NCBI RefSeq assembly: GCF_036855935.1
Contig: NZ_JASPFK010000001.1
Coordinates: forward strand, 2,854,501-2,918,500
Origin: Sphingomonas sp. LR60
GTDB lineage: Bacteria; Pseudomonadota; Alphaproteobacteria; Sphingomonadales; Sphingomonadaceae
Length of the DNA: 64,000 nucleotides
Reading direction: 5' to 3'
Made by a program: the position numbers and the translations under genes. The notes beneath the pieces were generated by a model, which saw nothing but the letters and a program-made list of their open reading frames with translations, did no database searches and was not told the DNA's origin. This document shows, piece after piece, positions 1-8,201 of this stretch. Numbering within the stretch: position 1 is the stretch's first letter; every line of letters begins with the position of its first letter.

Positions 1-764
1 CGCATACCGTGCAGCAGCGCGGGCTGTCGGGCGGTGTGCAGCGCGTCGCCGGCCATGTCGCGGATGTCGGCCCTCTGGAGGCCGAGGCGGATCGTGCGGC
101 GGCGCAGGTGCTGGCCGGCGGCACGGCGCAGGTCACCGGCGCGGCGGGGATGCTGGCGCCGCAACGGCAGGCGGGCGGCGCGACGGCCGCGCCGCCGAAG
201 GTCGTCCCGCCGGTCACGCCGACCGCGAAGCAGCAGGGCGTGATCGACACCGCGCGCAAGGCCGCGGCGATCCGCACGCAGATCGCGCGCTTCCGGGCCA
301 GCGGCATCGAGGGCGCGGCGCAGGCGGCGGCGGCGCGCGCGCTGGCGAAGATCAAGTTCGTTTGGGCCGATCCCAACATGGAGCAGATCGACGACATCCT
401 GGCCGGGATGGGCGGCGGGCTGATCAGCGTGTCGGTGCAGGTGGGCGGCGCGGGCGATTCCGAGTGCAGGGCGCGCGGCGGCTATGTCCGCGATCATCGC
501 GCGCCGATCGTGCTGTGCCCGGCGTTCTTCACGTCCGGCCCCGAGCAGCAGATCCGCACGATGATCCACGAGATGGCGCACGTCAAAGGGATCGGCAAGG
601 CGGATGTCACCGAAGGTTATTTCATGACGTTCGACTGTACCGAAAAGGGCGACTTCACCGCGGCGGACAGCTGGGCCAATTACGTCCATTGCCTGAGCGG
701 GCAGACCCCCGACAAGCCCGACGACATCACCGGCAAAGCGCCCGCGAAAGGCGCGACGCCGTGA
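1..764 (+). CDS. eCIS-core (DUF4157) protein with C-terminal metallopeptidase-like domain, 5' end outside window
   Basis: The frame is open from base 3 and the first residues read H-T-V-Q-Q, which matches the end of the eCIS-core signature (HELTHxVQQ), so the true start lies upstream; the GTG at 9 is not the start. A second eCIS-type hint, GPLEAEADRAAAQVL, follows, then an Ala/Pro-rich linker, then a domain with a zinc-peptidase HEMAH motif (bases 567-581) in the context IRTMIHEMAHV. Family knowledge: eCIS-core proteins are associated with contractile injection systems and often carry toxin or enzyme domains, frequently as cargo. Inference: this is a putative protease effector. Its stop overlaps the next start by GTGA, so it is in the same operon. 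The peptidase class is not certain; an inactive peptidase fold is possible. Confidence 0.75.
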   Translation, partial: HTVQQRGLSGGVQRVAGHVADVGPLEAEADRAAAQVLAGGTAQVTGAAGMLAPQRQAGGATAAPPKVVPPVTPTAKQQGVIDTARKAAAIRTQIARFRASGIEGAAQAAAARALAKIKFVWADPNMEQIDDILAGMGGGLISVSVQVGGAGDSECRARGGYVRDHRAPIVLCPAFFTSGPEQQIRTMIHEMAHVKGIGKADVTEGYFMTFDCTEKGDFTAADSWANYVHCLSGQTPDKPDDITGKAPAKGATP

Positions 765-2421
765 CCGCGCAGCAGCACGCCACACGCACCGCGCCGCCGC
801 CGACGCAGCGCGCGGCGCTGTCGATCCAGCGCAAGTGCGGCGCGTGCGGCACGCACACGCCCGGCGGCGAGGCGTGCACCGACTGCCGCCGCAAGAGGCC
901 GCCGCTGCAACCGCGGCTGGCGATCGGCCCGGTCGACGATCCTTACGAGCGCGAGGCGGACCGCGTCGCGGCGCGGGTGCTCGCCGATCCGGTGTCGCCG
1001 CGCGCCGGCCGCGTCGCGCCGCGGATCCAGCGGTTCGCCGGCGCACATGCCGCACCGGCAGCGCAAGCGCCGGCGAGCGTCGACGCGGCGCTGCACGAGG
1101 CAGGCAGTGCGCTGGACGGTGCCACGCGCGCCGACATGCAGGCGCGCTTTGGCCACGATTTCTCGGGGGTGCGCGTGCACAGCGGCACGGCGGCGGCACG
1201 GTCGGCGGCGGAGATCGGCGCGCTCGCCTATACCGTCGGCAGCGACATCGTGTTCGCCGCCGGGCGCTTCGCACCGGCGACGGCGGACGGGCGCACGCTG
1301 CTGGCGCACGAGCTGACGCATGTCGTTCAGCAAGGAGGCGGGCAGCAAGGAGGCGGGCAGCAGGGCGGCGGGCGGATCGTGCAGCGCTCGCTGGACGGCT
1401 GCCGCGCCATGCTGGCCGCGCCCAGCCCGGTCAGCCTGATATCGGGAAGCGTGGTACACGCGATCATCGGCCGCGATTTCCAGTCGCGCGTGAAGGGCGC
1501 GGTGCAGATCGCCATTCCCGGCGCCTCGGCCGGGGCGCTGCGCTCGCAGGGGATCTGCGGCGGCGACGACAAGGTCATCAAGCCGCAGTTGACCGGCGGC
1601 GGCGCCGGGCTGGGGTTTCCCGATCTGGCGGTGCTCGGCCCGACCGGCGTGTTGCAGGTCGCGGAGATCAAACCGGCTGTGGTGCCGTGCCTGATCGACG
1701 GCGAGGAACAGCTGCTGCGCTACATCGACCAGGGCAATGCGCGCGACGACGCGCAGGCGGCGTGGCGCGCGGTACAGGGGATCAAGGTGGTGTCGCCGAT
1801 GCTGCCGGGCAGCTACACGCCGCCGGACCTGGCGCTGGCGCTGCCGAACGGCACCGCGGCGCGGCTGCGCACCAATTGGTGTGCGCCAGGGCTGATGGGC
1901 TATACCGTCGAGGTCACCGGGCGAAAGCAGCGCGCCAAGCAGGAACAGAAGAAGAAGGTTCCAGTGCCGGCACCCAGGACGATGCCCGTGCCCAAGACGT
2001 TGCCCGTGCCCGTACCGCACGGCGGCAGCCGTCCGGTAGCCGAACCGCAGACCGGGCCCGAACCACAGACCGCGCCGGTGCCCGAGGCGGTGCCGGACGG
2101 CAAGATCCTCCCCTTCCCCGCCCCAAACCCGCTGCCGAACCCTCGCCCGAACCGGAGCAGATCCCGCAGGCGGCACGATCGGGGCACAGCATCGAGGGAC
2201 TGAAGGACTTCCTGCTGAAAGTGGGCGTGCCCGCCGCGCTGATTACCGCGGTGGCCGCGATCGTGATCGTCGCCGTCGCCGACCCCGAGCCGGTTACGAA
2301 GCTGGTCGCAGCGGGCGCGGCGGCGCTGGGGATCGGCACCGTCGCGGCGACGGCGCTGGCGCTGGTGATCATGCGCTGGTGGCACAGCCCCGACGCCACC
2401 GACGAGGGGCCGAGCGCATGA
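761..2421 (+). CDS. eCIS-core (DUF4157) protein with PD-(D/E)XK-like domain and C-terminal membrane hairpin, frameshifted
   Basis: Start GTG at 761 overlaps the previous stop. Residues 26-42 hold four cysteines in CxxC...CxxC spacing, a possible zinc knuckle. DPYEREADRVAARVL and then the eCIS core (about 110-190, ending HELTHVVQQ) follow, then a GGGQQ repeat. The C-terminal domain contains PD (D288) and E302-I-K304, spaced like the core of a PD-(D/E)XK nuclease; that activity is inferred. A Pro/Val-rich linker follows. The reading frame closes at 2203, but the -1 frame continues from about 2128 to 2421 and encodes two hydrophobic helices (residues roughly 485-545), which look genuine. The junction is at CCCAAAC (2122-2128), in the correct phase for -1 slippage, yet a lost C would also explain it. 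Corrected length is 553 residues. It is a candidate nuclease cargo of the injection system. Confidence 0.75.
1327..1377 (+). repeat. 15-bp tandem repeat encoding GGGQQ
   Basis: About three copies of a unit like CAAGGAGGCGGGCAG follow directly after the HELTHVVQQ end of the eCIS core and encode QQGGGQQGGGQQGGG. The units are nearly identical in DNA, so recent slippage is likely. It probably serves as a flexible linker between the core and the nuclease-like domain. Confidence 0.7.
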
Positions 2422-3077
2422 CCGCCTACCCACGCTCTCCGCGGCTTATCAAGGGCGGAATCGTGCTGGTCGATGCGCGATCGGGCGCGGTGCTGCGCGT
2501 GGTGGCGCTGCAATACAACCCCGACACGCTGTCGCGCACGCTGGCGGTACAGTCGGCCGGCGGCCAGAGCGGCGACCGGCTGGAGGCGATGCGGCTGACC
2601 GGACCGCCGGCGGAGACGATCAAGCTGGAGGCGGAGATCGACGTCACCGACCAGCTGGAACAGCCCGACCGGAACCCCGATGCTCCGCAACTGGGCATCC
2701 ATCCGCAACTCGCCGCGCTGGAGACGATCATCTATCCGGGCAGCGCCGCGTTGCAGGCCGCCGAGACGCTGGCGCGCGCCGGTACGCTGGAAATCGCGCC
2801 GGCCGAGGCGCCGCTGACGCTGTTCGTGTGGAGCAAGGAGCGGGTGCTGCCGGTGCGGATCACCGATTTCGCGATCACCGAGGAAGCGTTCGACCCGAAC
2901 CTGAACCCGATCCGCGCCAGAGTGTCGCTGGGGATGCGCGTGCTGTCGAGCAGCGATCTGCCCACCGGGCATCGCGGCGCCGGGCTGTTCATGACGCACC
3001 TTCAGAACAAGGAACAGCTCGCGCGACGCAGTGCGGGCGCGATGCCGGGCGCACTGCGGATCGGAGCGATCGGATGA
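2418..3077 (+). CDS. contractile injection system tube/adaptor protein (CIS_tube family)
   Basis: The product has 219 residues and starts at the ATG that overlaps the previous stop (ATGA). The N-terminal part contains LQYNPDTLSRTL, the hallmark of proteins such as Afp7 that join the inner tube to the baseplate; the rest (LTLFVWSKERVLPVRITDF, EEAFDPNLNPIRARVSLGM) fits the same family. Known role of the family: adaptor between tube and spike at the base of the particle. The LysM domain normally fused to this protein is encoded by the next gene, which starts within its stop codon. There is no signal peptide, as expected for a particle assembled in the cytoplasm. Confidence 0.85.
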   Translation: MTAYPRSPRLIKGGIVLVDARSGAVLRVVALQYNPDTLSRTLAVQSAGGQSGDRLEAMRLTGPPAETIKLEAEIDVTDQLEQPDRNPDAPQLGIHPQLAALETIIYPGSAALQAAETLARAGTLEIAPAEAPLTLFVWSKERVLPVRITDFAITEEAFDPNLNPIRARVSLGMRVLSSSDLPTGHRGAGLFMTHLQNKEQLARRSAGAMPGALRIGAIG

Positions 3078-3412
3078 GCCTGCCCTTCCCGCCCGCCAGC
3101 CGCTATGCCGGCATCGAAACCGCGACGATCGCCGATGCCGATGGCGTGGCCACCGTCTACCTGCGCCGACGCTTCGTGCCCGCGCCGGAGCGGTTCGCGA
3201 CGATCGGCGAACATGTCGTGACGCAGGGCGAGCGGCTGGACAATGTCACCGCGCGCTACCTCGACGATCCCGAGCAGTTCTGGCGCCTGTGCGACGCCAA
3301 TCGCGCTTTGCGCCCCGCCGCGTTAGTGGAGACGATCGGGCGGACGCTGCGCATCACCTTGCCCGAAGGCGTGCCGGGGCCCGAGGGGAGGCCGGGGGCG
3401 AGCGATGGGTAG
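3074..3412 (+). CDS. LysM-domain baseplate/tube-associated protein
   Basis: This 112-residue protein starts in an ATGA overlap with the tube adaptor. Residues about 45-95 (GEHVVTQGERLDNVTARYL, then DDPEQFWRLCDANRA) are a LysM fold of the kind found in phage gpX and eCIS adaptor proteins. In such particles the LysM is thought to hold tube and spike together rather than to bind cell wall. Its place between the CIS_tube and gpD-like genes fits that role. The C-terminus (PEGVPGPEGRPGASDG) is low complexity and overlaps the next start by eight bases. Confidence 0.8.
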   Translation: MSLPFPPASRYAGIETATIADADGVATVYLRRRFVPAPERFATIGEHVVTQGERLDNVTARYLDDPEQFWRLCDANRALRPAALVETIGRTLRITLPEGVPGPEGRPGASDG

Positions 3413-4535
3413 CACCAGCCTGACGCTGCTGATCGGGCCGGCGGTGCCCGTCCCCGCCCCGGCGGCGGTGATCGAGGCGCTGACTGGTGTCAGCGTCAGT
3501 CACGATGCGACGCGCAGCGGCTTCCAGCTGAGCTTCGCCGTCAGCAAGACCTCGACGTTGCTGACCACCTTGCTGCCGGCCGGATATTTCGATCCGATCG
3601 TCACGCGCATCGTCGTCATCGCAACGGCCGGCGGGGTGCCGAACGTGTTGATGGACGGGATCGTGACACAGCAGCAGCTTCAGCCGTCTAGCGAGCCGGG
3701 CGGATCGACGCTGACCATCACCGGCGAAGACCTGAGCGTGGCGATGGACGTCGCATCGCTGACCCGCCCGTTCCCGGCGATGGACGAGACCGCGATCGTC
3801 AATCTGATCCTGCTGCCCTATCTCGCGCTGGGCATCGTGCCGGTGGTGATCCCGCCGATCGTGCCGATCCTGGAGGCGCCGACCGCCGGGTGGAATACGC
3901 AGACCAACCAGACCGACCGCGCCTACATCCGCCAGCTCGCGGACCGCTGCGGCTATGTGTTCTTCGTCCGGCCCGGGCCGTTGCCGCTGCAAAGCGTCGC
4001 CTATTTCGGGCCGGACGTCGACGTGCCGGTGCCGCAACCCGCGCTGACCATCAACATGGACGCGCACACCAATGTCGAATCGCTCAGCTTCACGCTGAAC
4101 GGGCTGGCCAAGAAGATCCGCGTGTTCACGATCTTCGACCCCGTCACGAAGAAGGTGCCGATCCCGATCCCTTTGCCCAACATCAACGCGTTCAAGCCGC
4201 CGCTGGGGCTGCGGCCGACGCCGCCGGCGCGGATCGAATTCGACGAGGAGAGCGCGAACCTGACACCCGACAAGGCGGCGCGCAACATCCTCGGCTTCCT
4301 GCTCGACCGGAACAATGCGGCGGCGGTGACGGGCAGCGGATCGCTGGACGTGCTGCGCTACGGCCGGTCGCTGGCGCCGCGGATGCTGGTCGGCGTGCGC
4401 GGGGCGGGGATCGCCTATGACGGGCTATATTATGTCGACAGCGTGTCGCACGACCTGAAGAGGGGCAGCTACAAACAGAATTTCACGCTGTCGCGCGACG
4501 GGTTGATCGCCAACGTGCCGGTGCTGCCGGTATGA
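3405..4535 (+). CDS. phage late-control gpD-like spike base protein
   Basis: The 376-residue protein resembles gpD/VgrG N-terminal (gp27-like) hub proteins: two beta-barrel halves, the segment LTITGEDLSVAMD near residues 103-115, a helix QTDRAYIRQLADRCGYVFFV near 167-186, and a C-terminal segment GLYYVDSVSHDLKRGSYKQ that is typical of eCIS gpD proteins. Role in the family: trimeric hub carrying the spike. The spike itself is encoded separately by the next gene (gpV-like), starting in an ATGA overlap. A run of Pro/Ile/Val residues (about 246-270) is an unusual hydrophobic but non-transmembrane insertion. Confidence 0.85.
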   Translation: MGSTSLTLLIGPAVPVPAPAAVIEALTGVSVSHDATRSGFQLSFAVSKTSTLLTTLLPAGYFDPIVTRIVVIATAGGVPNVLMDGIVTQQQLQPSSEPGGSTLTITGEDLSVAMDVASLTRPFPAMDETAIVNLILLPYLALGIVPVVIPPIVPILEAPTAGWNTQTNQTDRAYIRQLADRCGYVFFVRPGPLPLQSVAYFGPDVDVPVPQPALTINMDAHTNVESLSFTLNGLAKKIRVFTIFDPVTKKVPIPIPLPNINAFKPPLGLRPTPPARIEFDEESANLTPDKAARNILGFLLDRNNAAAVTGSGSLDVLRYGRSLAPRMLVGVRGAGIAYDGLYYVDSVSHDLKRGSYKQNFTLSRDGLIANVPVLPV

Positions 4536-5059
4536 GCGGCGCGCCTTTCTGGGGAAAATACCGCGGGACGGTGGTCAACAACATCGACCCGGAGCTGCGC
4601 GGGCGGCTGAACTGCCTGGTACCCGACGTGTACGGCGTGGTGCCGTCCAGCTGGGCCGAGCCGTGCGCGCCGCTGGCCGGGCCGACCGGGCCGCCCATGG
4701 GGGTCTATATGGTCCCGCCGATCGGCGCGGGCGTATGGATCGAGTTCGAGCATGGCGATCCCGACTATCCGATCTGGGTGGGATGCCGGTTCGGGTCGAC
4801 CGCCGATGTGCCGCCGCTCGCGCTGGCCGGCCTGCCGGTCAGCCCGAGCATCGTGTTGCAGACCGCCGGGCAGAATATGGTCGTCATCAGCGACCTGCCC
4901 GGCCCGGCCGGGGGCATCATGATCCAGTCCGGTGCGTCGATCGTGTCGATCAGCCAGGCCGGCATCACGCTGACCGCGCCGAAGGTGGAAATCACCGCGG
5001 CGACGATCAGCCTGACCGGCATCACCGACATCAATCAGGGCGCGCTGAAGATCACTTAG
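4532..5059 (+). CDS. baseplate spike protein, gpV/gp5 OB-fold type
   Basis: This 175-residue protein begins with FWGKYRGTVVNNIDPELRGR, the usual entry into the gp5 OB-fold of gpV and VgrG spikes, followed by GAGVWIEFEHGDPDYPIWVG, another signature of that fold. From residue 110 onward short beta repeats (SIVSISQAGITLTAPKVEIT) form what should be a triple-stranded beta-helix needle. There is no lysozyme domain. The gene sits between the hub and the PAAR-like tip, the expected order for an eCIS spike complex. It ends 16 bases before the PAAR gene, with GGAGAAGG as ribosome-binding site for that gene. Confidence 0.88.
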   Translation: MSGAPFWGKYRGTVVNNIDPELRGRLNCLVPDVYGVVPSSWAEPCAPLAGPTGPPMGVYMVPPIGAGVWIEFEHGDPDYPIWVGCRFGSTADVPPLALAGLPVSPSIVLQTAGQNMVVISDLPGPAGGIMIQSGASIVSISQAGITLTAPKVEITAATISLTGITDINQGALKIT

Positions 5060-5075
5060 GGAGAAGGACAGGCCG

Positions 5076-5399
5076 ATGCCGGGTTTCATGCTGCACGCGG
5101 GCGCCAATGTGCTCTGCCTCCACGCCGGCATCGCGCATCCGACCGCGCCCAACCCGCGCGTGACGGTCGGCGGGCAGCCGATCGTGACCATCGCCGCGCC
5201 CTACACGATCGCGGGCTGCACCTTTCCGGCGATGACCGTCGGCGCGCCGCCGTGCACCACCGCGCAATTCGCGACCGCCGCGCTGCGCGTGACCGCGTCG
5301 GGGCAGCCGGTGCTGCTGACCGACAGTCAGGCGACGTGCATCCCGACCGGCACCCCGTTGACGATCGTCGCCGCGCAGCCGCGCGTGCGGGCGATGTGA
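5076..5399 (+). CDS. PAAR-like spike tip protein
   Basis: The 107-residue protein belongs to the PAAR-like group found in contractile injection systems: it opens MPGFMLHAGANVLCLHAG, has HP and PPCTTAQF segments, and ends with GQPVLLTDSQATCIPTG, a common C-terminal motif of these tips. His and Cys residues (H7, C14, H16, H21, C47, C60) are candidates for the metal site at the apex. The known function is to sharpen the spike and to carry effectors. GGAGAAGG lies nine bases upstream of the ATG. It is the only gene of the operon with a clear gap on both sides. Confidence 0.85.
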   Translation: MPGFMLHAGANVLCLHAGIAHPTAPNPRVTVGGQPIVTIAAPYTIAGCTFPAMTVGAPPCTTAQFATAALRVTASGQPVLLTDSQATCIPTGTPLTIVAAQPRVRAM

Positions 5400-5406
5400 G
5401 GGCGGC

Positions 5407-5766
5407 ATGAACATCGCCTTCCCGCTCCGCTTCGACGCGACGGGTCGCACAGCGACCTGTGACGACGCGCGCCACATCCGCGACATGATCGAGGTCTTCC
5501 TGTTCACCGCGCCCGGCGAGCGCGTGAACCGCCCCGATTTCGGCAGCGGGCTGTTGCAGATGACGTTCGCGCCCAACAGCCCGGAACTGGCGGCGGCGTT
5601 GCACTATACGATCCGCGCCGGGCTGGACCGCTGGCTGGGCGACCTGATCGAGGTCCGCTCGCTGGAGGTGAGCGGCGACGATGCGCAGGTGCTGGTCGAT
5701 ATCGCCTATGCGGTGCGGCGCACCGGCGCGATCGTCGAGACGCGCTTCGACAGGCGCCTGTCGTGA
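5407..5766 (+). CDS. baseplate wedge protein, gpW/gp25 family
   Basis: The 119-residue sequence has the gp25 core: HIRDMIEVFLFTAPGERV followed by NRPDFGSGLLQMTFAPNS, which matches the T4 gp25/P2 gpW pattern (EPR-like TxxGER and FGS). Known role: inner wedge subunit needed to start sheath assembly on the baseplate. It starts seven bases after the PAAR stop and its own stop overlaps the GTG of the first baseplate-J gene, so translation is probably coupled. Length is normal for the family. Confidence 0.9.
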   Translation: MNIAFPLRFDATGRTATCDDARHIRDMIEVFLFTAPGERVNRPDFGSGLLQMTFAPNSPELAAALHYTIRAGLDRWLGDLIEVRSLEVSGDDAQVLVDIAYAVRRTGAIVETRFDRRLS

Positions 5767-8201
5767 GCGGCGCACGCCGCACGGCGCTGTTCGCCGCCCA
5801 CGACTGGAACGGGCTGGACTATCTCGAGGTCGCGGACGACCAGCGCTCGCTGTGCGTGCATTTCTTCAACGGCATCCCCGACGGGCTGTCCGTCGCGCAC
5901 GTCCGCATCGCGGGCGGCAGACGCATCCGCGACATCCGCGTGCTGCGCATCGCGCGCGATCCGTCGCATGACGAGGAGGTCGACGATTGCCTGCGGATCG
6001 ATCTGGACCGTGCCGGCGACTTCTCGACCTACACATTGTGTTTGATCGACGTGCCGGGCATCGACCCGCGCTTTCGCTGCCTCGACTTCAGCTTCAAGAC
6101 GCAATGCCCCGGCGATCTCGACTGCGGCGACGCGGCGGCATGTCCGACCGCGCCGGTCGCGGCGATCTACGTGGACTATCTGGCGAAGGATTACGCCAGC
6201 TTTCGCCCGCTGCTGCTCGACCGGCTGGCGTTGACGCTGCCTGACTGGCGCGAGCGGCATGTGCCCGATCCGGGGGTCACGCTGGTCGAACTGCTCGCTT
6301 ATGCCGGCGATCAGTTGAGCTATCAGCAGGATGCGGTGGCGACCGAGGCGTATCTGGCGACGGCGCGGCGGCGGATCTCGGTGCGGCGGCACCTGCGGCT
6401 GATCGACTATGCGCTGCACGAGGGGTGCAATGCGCGCGCGTTCGTGACCGTCGCGACCAGCGCCGACTTCACCGTGGCGCGCGCTGGCGACATGACGTTC
6501 CTCACGCGGGCGGACGGCGTGGCGACGACGGGCGGGGGATTCGTTGTCGCCGACATGCTGGCGACCCGGTCCGCGCCGGACCATGTCGTGTTCGAGCCGC
6601 TGGTGCGCGACGGCGCGGTCACGTTTCGCGCGGCGCATGGCCGGATTGCCTTCCACGACTGGGGCGAGGACGAATGTTGCCTGCCGCGCGGCGCGACCGC
6701 TGCGACGCTGGTCGACGGGTACCTGGATGACGCGGCGGCGCGGCTCGGGTTGAGCGTCGGCGACTGGCTGATCTTCGAGGAGGTCGTGGGGCCGACGACC
6801 GGCAATCCGGCCGATGCCGATCCCGCGCATCGCCACGTCGTCCGGCTGACCACGGTGACCCCGGGGCGCGACGCGTTGCTGGGCGTGGCGGTGGTCGAGA
6901 TCGAATGGGCGGCCGAGGATGCGCTGCCGTTCGCGCTGTGCCTGTCGTCGCGCCGCCCCGCCCCCGATTGCGACCGCGTGCGCGAGGTAAGCGTCGCGCG
7001 CGGCAATGTGGTGGCGGTCGATCACGGGCAGACCTTCACGCAGGTCCTCGATCCAGTGCCGGGCGTCGACCTGCCGGGCGAATGCGCGTGCGAGGGCAGC
7101 GTGATCGAAGTGCGCCGGGCGGCGGGCAGCCATATGCCGGTGCTGTCGCGCGCGTCGCTGACCTTCGCCGAGCCGGTGGCGGCGGGATGCAGTGCGGCGG
7201 CGCTGCTGATCCGCGATCCGCGGCGCGCGGTGGCGGCGGTGCGGGTGGATGACGATGGCGGCAGCTGGACGCCGCGCGCCGACCTACTGGCGAGCGACGG
7301 CGATGCGCGCGACGTCGTGGTGGAGGTGGACGACGACGGCATCGCGCACCTGCGGTTCGGTGACGGCACGCATGGACGCGCGCCGGATGTCGGCGTCGCC
7401 GCGCGTGCGACCGCCCGAGCCGGCAACGGCAGCAGCGGCAACGTCGGGCGCGAGGCGATCGCGCTGCTCGCGCTCAGCGGCGAGCGTGTGGACGGCGTCG
7501 AGATCACCGTCCGCAATCCGATCGCGGCAAGCGGCGGAACCGCGGCGGAGGCGATGGGCGAGGCGCGGCTGTTCGCACCCGGCCTGATCCAGGCGCGGCG
7601 CGAGCGCGCGATCGTCGCGGACGATTATGCCGAGCTGGCGGTGCGCGAGACGCCGACGCTGCAAGGTGCGGCGGCGACGCTGCGCTGGACGGGCAGCTGG
7701 CACGAGGCGCAGGTGGCGATCGATCCGCTGCACCGCGACGACGCCACGCACGCCCTGATCGCCGCGGTGACGGAGGCGCTGCGCGGTTACCGGCGGATCG
7801 GGCACGACCTGTCCGTCACCGCGGCGAGGATCGTGCCGCTGCGACTGGCGATGCGCGTCTGCGTGCTGCCGCATTACCGCGCGGCGGCGGTGAAGCGCGC
7901 GCTGCTGGAGGTGTTCTCCGCCGGGCTGCGGGGCGATGGACGGCCCGGCTTCTTCCACCCGGACCGGATGCGCTTCGGCGCACCGGTGGCGTCGTCGCAG
8001 GTGATCGCGGCGGCGATGGCGGTCGAGGGGATCGAGACGGTGCGCGTCACCGCGCTGGAACGGCTGGACCGGCCGGGAGACACGACCGCGCTGGATACCG
8101 GCCAGCTGCTGCTGCGGCCCGGCGAGATCGCGCAACTGGCGAACGATCCGGATTACCCGGAACACGGGCGGCTGGCGTTCGAGATGGGAGGCGGGCGATG
8201 A
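5763..8201 (+). CDS. putative baseplate assembly protein, baseplate-J family (first copy)
   Basis: The product has 812 residues and begins at the GTG overlapping the gp25 stop. After a beta-rich N-terminal domain of about 130 residues comes the family's signature: YLAKDYASFRPLLLDRLAL, then VTLVELLAYAGDQLSYQQD near residues 178-196. HLRFGDGTHGRAPDVG (about 527-542) is the RFGDGxxG loop of baseplate-J proteins. It corresponds to the larger wedge proteins (Afp11-like) that form the arms of the eCIS baseplate. The stop overlaps the next start (ATGA), as in most junctions of this operon. Confidence 0.88.
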   Translation: MSGARRTALFAAHDWNGLDYLEVADDQRSLCVHFFNGIPDGLSVAHVRIAGGRRIRDIRVLRIARDPSHDEEVDDCLRIDLDRAGDFSTYTLCLIDVPGIDPRFRCLDFSFKTQCPGDLDCGDAAACPTAPVAAIYVDYLAKDYASFRPLLLDRLALTLPDWRERHVPDPGVTLVELLAYAGDQLSYQQDAVATEAYLATARRRISVRRHLRLIDYALHEGCNARAFVTVATSADFTVARAGDMTFLTRADGVATTGGGFVVADMLATRSAPDHVVFEPLVRDGAVTFRAAHGRIAFHDWGEDECCLPRGATAATLVDGYLDDAAARLGLSVGDWLIFEEVVGPTTGNPADADPAHRHVVRLTTVTPGRDALLGVAVVEIEWAAEDALPFALCLSSRRPAPDCDRVREVSVARGNVVAVDHGQTFTQVLDPVPGVDLPGECACEGSVIEVRRAAGSHMPVLSRASLTFAEPVAAGCSAAALLIRDPRRAVAAVRVDDDGGSWTPRADLLASDGDARDVVVEVDDDGIAHLRFGDGTHGRAPDVGVAARATARAGNGSSGNVGREAIALLALSGERVDGVEITVRNPIAASGGTAAEAMGEARLFAPGLIQARRERAIVADDYAELAVRETPTLQGAAATLRWTGSWHEAQVAIDPLHRDDATHALIAAVTEALRGYRRIGHDLSVTAARIVPLRLAMRVCVLPHYRAAAVKRALLEVFSAGLRGDGRPGFFHPDRMRFGAPVASSQVIAAAMAVEGIETVRVTALERLDRPGDTTALDTGQLLLRPGEIAQLANDPDYPEHGRLAFEMGGGR

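Noticed and set aside
1327..1377. Short tandem repeat considered as a possible CRISPR fragment
   Set aside because: The units are contiguous, in frame and encode GGGQQ; there are no spacers. No CRISPR array was seen anywhere in the window.
680..2176. Long minus-strand ORF (498 codons) opposite the second eCIS-core gene
   Set aside because: It is an Arg/Ala-rich shadow of a high-GC gene, with no motif; the opposite frame has clear family signatures.
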